From the NCBI GenBank assembly GCA_030272585.1, contig BSYQ01000003.1, forward strand, positions 5,828,001 to 5,892,000: a stretch of 64,000 nucleotides of DNA. Reading direction: 5' to 3'. Of the stretch, positions 46,413 through 56,600 are shown piece by piece. The first letter of the stretch is position 1. Each line of letters begins with the position of its first letter. Source of the stretch: Bryopsis sp. KO-2023. Its lineage: Eukaryota > Chlorophyta > Ulvophyceae > Bryopsidales > Bryopsidaceae. The notes under the pieces are model-generated. The model was not told where the DNA came from. It was given only the letters and a program-made list of their open reading frames with translations, and searched no databases. Both the position numbers and the translations under genes were made by a program.

Positions 46413-47113
46413 AAACTGTTTTGAGTCACCATAAACAGAGGGTGATCTGTTATCTGTTATCTGTTTTTTGATTCACGTAATGAACCATGAACCAGTCTGG
46501 TATATGTTATCTGTTTTTTGATTCACGTAATGAACCTTGAACCATGAACCATAAACAGAGGGTTATTTGTGTGGGCTGAATCAGTGTTGGAATCTGTGGA
46601 ACCTCTGAAACTTTTTGTTTTGTTTGAGTCATGTAATGAACCATGAACCATAAACAGAGGGTTATTTGTGTGGGCGGAATCAGTGTTGGAATCTGTGGAA
46701 CCTCTGAAACTTTTTGTTTTGTTTGAGTCATGTAATGAACCATGAACCATAAACAGAGGGTTATTTGTGTGGGCTGAATCAGTGTTGGAATCTGTGGAAC
46801 CTCTGAAACTTTTTGTTTTGTTTGAGTCATGTAATGAACCATGAACCATAAACAGAGGGTTATTTGTGTGGGCGGAATCAGTGTTGGAATCTGTGGAACC
46901 TCTGAAACTTTTTGTTTTGTTTGAGTCATGTAATGAACCATGAACCATAAACAGAGGGTTATTTGTGTGGGCTGAATCAGTGTTGGAATCTGTGGAACCT
47001 CTGAAACTTTTTGTTTTGTTTGAGTCATGTAATGAACCATGAACCATAAACAGAGGGTTATTTGTGTGGGCGGAATCAGTGCTGGAATCTGTGGAAACCT
47101 CTGAAACTTTTTA
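46413..47113. repeat. 99-bp tandem array between the two hAT genes
   Basis: Six copies of a 99-bp unit (TGAACCATAAACAGAGGG, then TTATTTGTGTGGGC) preceded by shorter related units from 46436. Copies strictly alternate GCTGAATC and GCGGAATC, so the array has a 198-bp higher-order period. Because 99 is a multiple of three, the minus strand is open for 204 codons, but that frame is a repeat artefact. Confidence 0.92.
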
Positions 47114-47336
47114 CCAAGCATTCAAAAGAGTTTGGATTACATACCCATACCAAAACAAACAGAACTCGGGGCAAATCACACCAGGTCAAGATGCAGATTG
47201 TCTGATCCATACCCAGCACCCCAAACAGAGAACATACCCGGCACCCCAAACCAAAAAAAGGAGAGTTCCTCCGTAACAGGAGGGTTCTGAATCAGAATAC
47301 AGATTGTCCCACACAATCAAACAGAAGCAGTTCAGG

Positions 47337-50015
47337 TCATGCCCTGAACAGATGCAGATTGTCCCGGAGCACGGTCAGTTGGTTGACCTTGCTCTCCTCC
47401 ATCGCCCTCCTGCGCTTGTTCAGCTGGTGGCCATTGACACTGAACATCCGCTCAACCGAGGCGCTGGAGGCTGGGATGCAGAGATACTCGGCAGCCAGGA
47501 TCGAAACTGTTGGGTATGCCGCCTGGTGTACCCTCCACCAGTCCAGAACAGATGAAGTGCTCTGAATAACCCTCCTGACCCCACAATATCGCTCCCACTC
47601 ATCAGAATAAGAACCGCCCGTAGCGGATGGAGGAGGGCACACACTGAGCCAGTCCCGTTCGAGATTTTCCTTTTTCTTTTTTTTTCCCTCTCTGCCTTCC
47701 CCCGGATTGTCAACACCTCTGTAATCTGATCGCTCCCGGATCTCCTTCAGCAGAGTCACGCACTCTTGCAGCACATCTGAAACCCACAGATCAGGTCTGC
47801 TGAATTGCTTCCTCAAGCAAGGAAAGCGCCCTGGGGTGCCCCACAAATACCGATTCACCTCAGCGTCTTCGAGTGATAGTTTGGTCGGATCCAGATGCTG
47901 CATGCACCCGACGGCCAGGAGCCATGCGGGATCGTCAAATTCATGGTCCATGACTGTGCGGAGCACATCTCTGAAGTCTATCACATCCGGTTCCTCGATG
48001 TTCATGGCATCTACCGCAGCGCTGATCCGAGCCATGAGCATCAGGACGGCACTCCCCGTCACCTTCTTTTCTGCCTCCAGTACCTTGGTTGCTTCCTTGT
48101 ATGGCCTCAGAACCAGGTACAGTTCCAGCAGCACTTTCCATTCTTGGGGGTTGATATTGTATTGGGGGGGAAGGAGGGGAAAGAGCTGGATCAGATCGGG
48201 TTTCAAAATCAACAATCGATGCAACATGTACCAGATGCTGTTCCACCTAGTCTCCACCGCCAAGGTGAGTCTGAGAACCTTGTCAGATCTGCGGACAGGT
48301 CCTGGGCAGTCTTCTGCCTCCTCCACGTCGTCTCCATCATCGGGACATGCTTCTTCATCACTTGAATATATTTCCTGTGATGTGGGGTCGTCCTGTTCCT
48401 GGCTCTGATGGTCGTTTTGATTAGATTCCTCTTGTGCATCCTCCAGAAGTTCATCCTCATCAACTTGAGATGGACCGGGGCTCTCACCAAGCCCACCGTT
48501 GCCAATCCCAGAGGCACCCGTGGCTGTCGAGGACCGGACCACATAAATTAACTCTTGGGGATCAGCCTCCGCTTGTTGCCGTTCCAGATCAGCTTCTTTT
48601 CTTTTGGCTCGATCGATCTGAATCTGTTTCAGCTTTTCCCAATGAGTGGATGCACCCATCACTGTTCTGCACAGATCGTGTACTTTGGCCACAAGGTCGT
48701 TCACGCTTTGGGGGGCATTTTTCAGACCCTTCTTTACCCCCAAATTTATTCTGTGTGTCCCGCACCCGTGCCAATCGTAACTGTAGTTCATTTCACATGC
48801 TGCCCCCATTCTGGACTCGTGATCGGTAACGATGCTGGCCTGATATCCGGTCAGATCAAAGTCCTCCCTGATCTCGTTCATTTGTGTGCAAATGTCCACA
48901 GCAGTTGCGGTACCCTCCATTTCCCAGGTCCCGAGACTGATCCGCTTGAGTTCGAACAGATCCTGTTCCGGGTCCCGGTGTATGTAGACAGCCCCCATCG
49001 CGAACCAATGCTTGGGCTGCTGAGACCAACCATCAGCAACAAAGCATGGTCGGAATCTGCTCAGATCCATATCCTTCATCTTTTTTTTAAGCCTGTTGGA
49101 GGACAAACCGACCTGGTGAGACATGGATTTCGCTGATAGAGGCGGAGCAGATGCGTTCAGTTGAGTGCACATGTCTCGGAAGTGCTGATCTTCCACTGTC
49201 CTGAAGGGGGCCCCGACGCTGACCAGATAGCACATAACCTTGTGCCGGTACGACTGGAACTCCCGGGTAGTAGGTCCCCATTTAGACACAAACGGGAGTG
49301 TTTTCTGGGTCCCAAAAGAACTGATCCGACCCCCTTGTGTGCCTGTTTTCATGTCCTGATCCTTTTGCCTTTTCAAATGGCAGCCCTCAAAGCCTTCCGC
49401 GACAGCGATTTCCATTTCGGAACTGATCCGGATACCGTGTTTGGCCGCATGATTCAAAAGGGGGATCCTGCCTCCCTTCACCCATGACAATTGTTCATGA
49501 CAGATTCTGCACGACACCACCTTTCTGCCCCGATCATCCTTATACACCAGGATCTTGCCTTCTGGACTGCTGACATACATCTTGTCAACCCATGTGTTAC
49601 TTCTCCGAACAGGAATCACAGGAGGGCTTGCACCCAGTTCCAGCAGATCAGCTTCCTTTCCATTTCTGTTCACTGCAGGGCAGGGCAGGACAGGACAAAC
49701 ACCTCATAAAAGCAGAACCAGAACAACTGGAGAAAGCACAAGCACCTCACACAATCCAACAAGGGAACACCTCACCCCCCCACAAAACCATAAGAGTACA
49801 ACAAGGCGGAACAGATCAGGGAGTAACGCACTGTTGGTCAGGTCAGATGCTTGCCCCGACCCCTGCGGCCCCACGGATGGAACGCTGCCCTGGCGACGAG
49901 GTTCCAACCCCCCGCTTCCAGATCCGGTCGGAACTGGTCTCCTCTGGGACGTGTGTGGGCGTTGCCCCGACCTCGCAGGGGTGACGAGCGCTTTTCTTTT
50001 TCCATGCCGGCCCAT
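47337..50015 (-). CDS. hAT transposase
   Basis: Two exons on the minus strand, 50015-49832 and 49672-47337, joined in phase 1 (GT-AG), give 839 residues. A BED-type zinc finger has CRICHEQLSWVKGGRIPLLN followed by HAAKH (about residues 113-140). The RNase H-like catalytic region includes SIVTDHESRMGAACEMNY, GCGTHRINLGVKKGL (the C-x-x-H hAT motif) and VETRWNSIWYMLHRL. The C-terminal hATC dimerisation domain is YPTVSILAAEYLCIPASSAS, then VERMFSVNGHQLNKRR. A long acidic insertion lies before the TRWNS motif. All hallmark residues are present and no stop interrupts it, so it may be active. The start is the first ATG of exon 1 (MGRHGKRKALV). Confidence 0.93.
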
Positions 50016-50139
50016 TTCGAACGGGGCGCTGATAAGACGTGGAGTTAAACGCTCACCAGATTAACAGCAACCGAACATGCGATGTGCCCGCGTGACTCAC
50101 CTGCATCTCACCCGCGATCAATGATCGATTCTTGACGTA

Positions 50140-50868
50140 GACGACCCACCGATCATGATCGGTGTTGCGCCGATCATGATCGGCGCAAGCCGATTATAGT
50201 CGATCGCGCCGATCCCGATCACGATCTCGATCAAGCGTCGCACCCTGTCGGCACCTGATCGGCAGTTTTTGATCGGCCGATCACGATCAGGCCGATCAAA
50301 AACTGCCGATCAGGTTGGGTGACCGATCAGATCGGTGATCGGCCGATCGTGATCGATGATCGGCCCTGCCTGATACAAACGTGGAACAAATAGACTAGTC
50401 GAGTGGACTTACGTCTAGAGCACGGAAAGACTTTCTCAAACAAGGATCTTTACAATAGTCCAAGTTACAATAAGGCTGTGGTCCGGGCCGAATAAGTATT
50501 CGGCCGGGCCGACAGCCTGTCCAACCCTTTCATCCAACTCAGCGTCCTAATGGCCCCTTGGCCGTGTCCTAATGGACCCTAAGCTGAATGTGAGGCTCCA
50601 GGCCGAACTGAGGGTTGCCACCTCAGAGGCGGCCTGGCCCTCTCCCTTAATGTGTGGCTATGATGATGGTGAGCTGGTTCGGTCCGACTACTGTCAGGCC
50701 GAACCACGTGTTGGGTGAGTGGGCCGAACCGCGTGTCATACGACGGACGTTCGTATCACTGCCAGACCTGATCGGCGACCGATCAGATCGGTGATCGGCC
50801 GATCACGATCATGATCGGTCTCCCGGTTGATCGGAGACCGATCTGATCGTGATCGGATCCATAGTATG
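50140..50868. repeat. hAT right subterminal GATCGG repeats
   Basis: Two blocks of GATCGG/CCGATC motifs (about 50140-50370 and 50765-50868) separated by about 390 bp of unrelated sequence with its own short palindromes (GGCCGAATAAGTATTCGGCC). The gap starts GATACAAACG and ends CGTTCGTATC, so a small secondary insertion there is possible. Confidence 0.7.
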
Positions 50869-51586
50869 CTGGCAGGTGCCCATAGCCGATGCCGATGCCG
50901 AAAAAACGGCGTTTTCGTGTCGACAAGGCTTGTTTGAGTGGGTCGTTATGCCTATGGGTCTCGTGAATGCGCCAAGTACTTTCCAGAGACTTATGAATGC
51001 GCGGTTCCGGGAGCGGTTGTGGCGCGATGTCCTCGTTTATTTGGACGACATCATTATCTTTTCTCGAACTTGGAGCGAGCATTTGGCGGCGGTGGACTCG
51101 GTGTTTGCGGCTCTGGCTCAGGATGGGTGGCGGATTGCGCCGCATAAGGCTGTTTTGGGTGCCACCGAGGTGGAATACCTTGGATTCGTCGTGTCTGGCG
51201 ATTGTGTGCGTACCTCACCCAAGAAGGTGGCAGCTCTTCTGGATATGGCACCCCCACGCACGCTCAGTGAACCATGGACGTTCCTCGGAATGGCGTCCTA
51301 CTATCGCCGCTTCATCAAGGCGTTTGCCAAACGTGCTGCCCCGTTACATCGGCTGCTTCGCGACGACGTCCCTTTTGTATGGACGCCTGGGGCCCAGGGA
51401 GCGTGGGAGTCGTTGCGCGATGCGCTGGCCGCCGAACCCGTGATGAGTCCTCCACGGCGGGATCGGCCTTTCCTGTTGCACACGGATTGGTCTAAGCAGG
51501 GGATCGCGGCGATTCTCTCCCAGCGCGATGATGATGGCCACGAGCGGGTAATTTCCTATGCGGCTCGGTCGTTGTCTCGCGCTGAA

Positions 51587-52052
51587 CAGAGATAGGACTT
51601 GGGCCAAATTTTTGGTCCGGCTACGGTCCGGTCCGGTTACGGTCGGTTTACGGTTCCGTATTACGGCCGTAACTCCGTACCGTAACCGGAGTAATATGTT
51701 GTTTTTACGGTACGGAACAGGTACGGTATAGCTACGGTAGCCCCTAAATCATCGTGAAGTAGTGTGGTTCAGTGCTAAAGCGTTAGGCTGTAGTCTGTAA
51801 GGTCGTGGGTTCGAATCCCCTTGGGTTCCTTTGGGTTCTCGGGACCCTGCGGGGGTTACTATTTACGGTTTACGGTTGGTACGGTGGTCACGGTCGGTAC
51901 GGTCCGGTACCGGAGCAGTACGGAGTGGTACGGTGGTCCGGTTCCGAGCACGAAAACCACTCCGGTCCGGACCGTAACTACCGTAACCGTAAGTGACCGG
52001 AGTGGGGTTACGGTACGGTTTACGGTACCGTAACCGGAAAGTCCTATCTCTG
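51587..52052 (+). mobile_element. hAT-type MITE, copy 3
   Basis: 466 bp, same orientation as copy 1 and nearly identical to it. Duplication GCGCTGAA (51579-51586 and 52053-52060). It is inserted in RNase H codons of Ty3-1. The tRNA-like segment is at about 51753-51830. Confidence 0.93.
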
Positions 52053-52420
52053 GCGCTGAAGCCAATTACCCATCCGTGGAGGGTGAGGCTCTTGCCGTTG
52101 TCTGGGGCGTGACGCAGTTTCGGCATTATCTGTTTGGTGCGGATTTCACGGTTGTTACCGATCACCATGGCCTGCAGTGGATGATGACGACCCAGAATTT
52201 GGCGGGCCGGGTGGGTCGTTGGGCCATGGTCCTGATGGAGTACTCGGGCCATATGTCGGTGCTTTATCGCAAGGGTAAGGTTCATCAGAATGTGGACGCG
52301 TTGTCTCGGGCCCGCTTCTTGTCGGCCGATGGGTATCGCGGCTGTGTGTTGCCTGCGGCGACGCCGACGTCTGAGCTGCGCGGTAGCTTGGGCGCGTTTT
52401 ACGATGCATGGTTTGGATGA

Positions 52421-52633
52421 ACGCCGGGGCGGCGTTTGTCGGGGGGGGGGCAGGGATTCTTTTTGGGTTTTTGTTTGGTGGCGACGGTTAGTCGTTGGGA
52501 TTCTTTTTGGGTTTTTGTTTGGTGGCGACGGTTAGTCGTTGGGATTCTCTTTGGGGTTGGTTTAGGCGGTTAGTCAGGGTGTCTTCTTGGGGTTTTTGTA
52601 TTCCGGACAAGGAAGAACGCAGGGTGCGCGGTG
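52421..52633 (+). other. Ty3-1 spacer between RT-RNase H and integrase
   Basis: About 210 bp, G/T-rich, with two perfect 44-bp tandem copies starting GGGATTCTTTTTGGGTTTTT (52453 and 52497) and a partial third. All frames that could link RNase H to integrase contain stops here (for example TGA at 52418 and a TAG near 52570). Confidence 0.8.
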
Positions 52634-52915
52634 ATGACGGGGGATGAAGTGTATGTACAGATTCTGGATGCGGTGCTGGGCCCGTACGAGGACACCAGAG
52701 GCGGGGCGGCGCCGCGGGAGGAAGCCGAAGCCGAAGCCGAAGCCGGAGCATCACAGTGGGACGGGGACATATGGACGGATGCCGCGGCGATGCATTACAT
52801 TCGGGCGGGGCAGCAGCTGCCGGGGTTGTCTCGAGCACGCCAAAAGAGGGTGTGGCGACGGACGCGGGAAAAAGGGGAATGTCGGTATCAGATGCGTGGG
52901 GACCGACTGTTTCGC

Positions 52916-53155
52916 TGTTTAGAACCTCTCCTACACGACCACGTCGCCAAAAAGAAGCCCCCGGACAGCCCCTTGAAGTCCTTTAACCCTCCAACCCCAT
53001 GGGTCCCATCAACCACGTGGAGGAACCTAGCAAGCTAGGCGGACACCCTGTCCAGTCACATCACCCATCAGGGGGATGTGACATCGACCACCCACTACAC
53101 CACGCCACCCACGTGGCTAGTGGAGGCGGCACACTCAGGCAAGGAGGGCATAACA
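52916..53155 (-). repeat. Ty3-2 3' LTR
   Basis: 240 bp, TGTTTAGAACC to GGCATAACA on the plus strand. It is the 3' LTR relative to the element's minus-strand coding direction. Confidence 0.95.
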
Positions 53156-53172
53156 GTCCTCCCCCTCCGATG
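53156..53172 (-). other. Ty3-2 polypurine tract
   Basis: On the minus strand CGGAGGGGGAGGAC lies immediately before the 3' LTR, as expected for the plus-strand primer of reverse transcription. Confidence 0.8.
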
Positions 53173-53649
53173 AGTCTCCACCTGGTGACTCGTGCCTCTG
53201 GGTTCACAAGATACTCTTGTACCTTAGCTATCGGTTACCCCTTCAGCTATGCGGACCACCCACATCTCTCTACAATGGATAATCAGTTGACTATTGTCCC
53301 ACTGATTCTACCAATATCCAACACACTCATTCTTGGTGGCGAACCAAGACACCATATCAATTCCTCCCGAATTGACATCCACACTCTCACATCTGCACAT
53401 CCGCTTATGCAGTAAGAAGATTCGATACCCAAGAGCTCTTCTTATTCAACTTCACCTTCCTGTTTCGGAAGCAAGTCGACTCCCATTATGCGAGAAACCC
53501 AAAGTCAAGGTAGCTAACCGTCAACTAAGGCAGGTTCATTAGTTGAAAGTATTCCATACAAACAACTTGATTTTTCTGATCACGAACCCCTCTCCATATC
53601 AGTACTCCCCTTCCTGATCACGAAGAAAACATACTCAACCCTACACAAG

Positions 53650-56600
53650 TCACGAACGAAGTCGCCTACTTCGACGCACTTGTTTCAGGGGAACCAACGT
53701 TGGTTTCTTATATTCCTCAATCATATCCCGAGCATTCTCCACATTTGCTTCGGGCTCCCATGAGTTATGCTCATGCGAGTATCCCAACCACTTCACCAAG
53801 TATTGCGGGATTACTCGTCGACCTGTCTTTACCTCTCGGTAGTCGAGGAGTTTCTCAACCTCATATTCAAGCTCACCCTCAATCTCAACTGGAGGTGGCG
53901 GAGGTTGTGTCCTACCATGCTTCCAATACCTCTTCAGAAGTGAAGCATGAAAGACCGGGTGGATCGGAAGTGACTCAGGCAGTTCCAGCCGGAATGCAAC
54001 CTGTTCGGCCATCGACCTTCGCTTTTGGACACCTTCTAAAACGCGGAAAGGACCCAACCATCGTGGCAACAACTTCCTCCTGCCGGGATGTTTCAATTTA
54101 ATATGTCTAGCATCCAGCAAGACCATATCTCCCACTTGAACATCTACCGGACGTCTGCGCGCATCAGCATAAGATTTCATCCTTTGCTGAGCCGCTTCCA
54201 AACACCGCTTTGCCCTGACAATCGCCTCGCGAATGTCCTCAGTCATCTTCTTCACCGCCGGTACCCCCACTTGGGTTTTACTCGTCCCACCTTGATCACC
54301 TGATCCTCTGGTAGGGAGTTGCACCGTCAACGGCGTCCACGGATCTCTACCGTAGTTCAAGAAGAACGGCGTCTCATCAGTGGCCATTGACTTGGAATTA
54401 TTCATTGCAAATTCTACCACTAGTAACAAATCACTCCAATCATTCTGGCGCGGTCCAACGAAATGTCTCAGGGTATCCTCGAGGACCCTATTCATCGCTT
54501 CGGTCTGACCATCAGTCTGTGGATGGAAAGCCGTCGATAACGCCTGATTGACTCCCAAGGTACGACACAATTCAGTGAAGAATTTTGACGTCCACCTTGT
54601 ATCCCTGTCACTGATGAGAGTCTTAGGAAGACCGTGTGAACGGAAAACCTCACCAACAAACAGCCTCGCCGATTCAACCGCATCACAAGTCGTATGTGTA
54701 GCAACACATCGAACCATCTTTGTGAGTCTGTCTACAAAGACAATGATGGCGTCAAATCCATTCGGACCCGACTTAGGCAAATCAGTAATCAAATCCATGG
54801 ATACTGATTCCCATCTACCATCCGGTATACGTAAGGGTTGTAGAGGACCTGGCACCTTGCCGCGTCGGTGCTTATTCCTCTGACATGAATCACATCCTTT
54901 CACAAAGTTTGCGATATCACCCTCAACGCCAGGCCACCAAAAGTGTTTCAGAACTGCCCTTTGAGTCTTGCGGATCCCAAAGTGCCCGGCATACACACTT
55001 TCATGACTTCCAATCAGGATCTCTTGCCTTAAGCCATCCCAATCAGGTACCACTACACGTGCCCCATTCCAACACAAGCCTGAGTCATAATGACAACCAT
55101 GAGCGGCGACCTCACTGGTTTCAAACCACTCATCTTGTGCCAACCCCTCAAGAATTCTATCACTGAGCACCGACGTACCGGTCCGGGGCGAGGACGGATC
55201 CCCTTTCCAAGTTGGTCGTTTCTGGCCACCTCCCAGCTCCGAGAGTATTCCGATCTGCTGAGAATACGACGGATATCGTGACAAGGGATCTGCCACGTTC
55301 GTCCGACCCGGCCTGTATTCCCACTCGAACCGAAAACCCTGAAGGACTTCAAGCCAACGTGCCGATCTCCGTGAAAGAGTTTCTTGGGAATGGAAATATG
55401 TATTAGGCTGATGATCACACACCACCTTGAACATACGCACATCCAAGTAGCAACGCCACAACTTCAGAGCATGTACCACGGCGAACATTTCTTTGTCCCC
55501 GGTGCTCCAATTAAGTTGTGCTCCAGATAACTTCCGACTTTCGAAAGCTATTGGATGTCCCTCTTGCAACAAGATTGCCCCGATTGCATAATCCGAAGCA
55601 TCAGCAATCACTTCGAAATCCTTATCGAAGTTAGGCATTGCCAAACAAGGCGCATTCGTTAAGCTTTCCTTAACTCCTTGAAATGCCCTTTGACAATCCT
55701 CTGTCCAACTCCACTCCTTGCCCTTCCTAAGCAAGTTAGTGAGTGGGGCAACAAGCTTGCTATACCCTTGCACAAACCTCCGAAAGTAATTCGACAGCCC
55801 AAGGAAAGAACGTAACTCATTTACATTCTTCGGGACAGGCCACCCGATTACTTTAGCAGTCTTACGAGTATCCACCGTAATACCGTCTCGGTTTACCACA
55901 AAACCAAGATAATGAAGCTCATTCTTGAAGAAATCACACTTTGACTTCTTAAGAAAGACCTTGTGCTCACGCAACCGTTCCATCACAGCTCGTAAATGTT
56001 GCACATGCTCCTCAGGGGTTTTGCTGAATACGAGTATATCATCCAAGTATATCAGGACCGACTTCCCGATCATACCAGTGAACACCCGATTCATCCAAGT
56101 CTGGAATATCGCTGGTGCGTTGCACAAACCCATCGGCAACACCCGATATTCATACAGACCAAACGGGGTCTTAAAAGCAGTCTTCGGTTGGTCTGGTTCC
56201 TTCACCCGAAGTTGCCAGTACCCTGCTTTCAAGTCCAAGGCCGAAAAGAACTTCGCACCTTGCAACTGATCAAGGAGATCATCTATCCTTGGTAGAGGAT
56301 ATTGATTCCTGATCGTGAGTTTGTTCAACCCTCTATAGTCAACGCACATGCGCCGGGAACCATCAGGTTTGGGCACAAACAAGATAGGTGCTCCCCATGG
56401 ACTACAACTTGGTTTCACCAAACCCTTTCTCAACATATCAGCGATTTGCTCCTCGATCTCTTTTCTTTCCTCTGGCGTATACCGAAACATAGGTCTATGA
56501 ACCGGTTTCGCTCCAGGGATTAGATCGATCGCTGCATCCTCTTCACGAGCGGGTGGACATTCAGCCAACTCATCCGCAAATCTGTCCTCATATTCATTCA

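Larger units (their letters stand above)
44096..50868. mobile_element. Complete hAT transposon, 6.8 kb, with two genes
   Basis: Termini CATACTATGGA at both ends in inverted orientation and a perfect 8-bp duplication CTGGCAGG (44088-44095 and 50869-50876), as in hAT elements. It encodes a spliced transposase on the minus strand and a second spliced gene on the plus strand. The two converge on a 99-bp tandem array. About 400 bp inside each end are dense GATCGG/CCGATC motifs. It lies in the RT codons of Ty3-1 (after the Gln of GYWQ). Confidence 0.95.
43168..52420 (+). pseudogene. Ty3-1 reverse transcriptase-RNase H, split by hAT and MITE
   Basis: Segments 43168-44095, 50877-51586 and 52061-52420. 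RT: VLVPKKDGTWRFCVDYRKLN, FPLPRIDECLDALGG, TTLDLKAGYWQ up to the hAT insertion; it resumes after it with VPIADADAEKTAF, MPMGLVNAPSTFQ, and the catalytic DVLVYLDDIIIFS. RNase H: FLLHTDWSKQGIAAILSQ, then SLSRAEQ at the MITE, then VEGEALAVVWGV and VVTDHHGLQWM, ending with NVDALSRARFLSADG. Both insertions, minus one target duplication each, leave the frame intact, and no other stop is seen before the TGA at 52418-52420. The stop falls before the integrase, which is unusual for Ty3 elements. Confidence 0.9.

Noticed and set aside
46507-47121. 204-codon minus-strand frame with a 33-residue repeat
   Set aside because: It is the translation of the 99-bp tandem array; 99 is a multiple of three, so any frame without a stop in one unit stays open.
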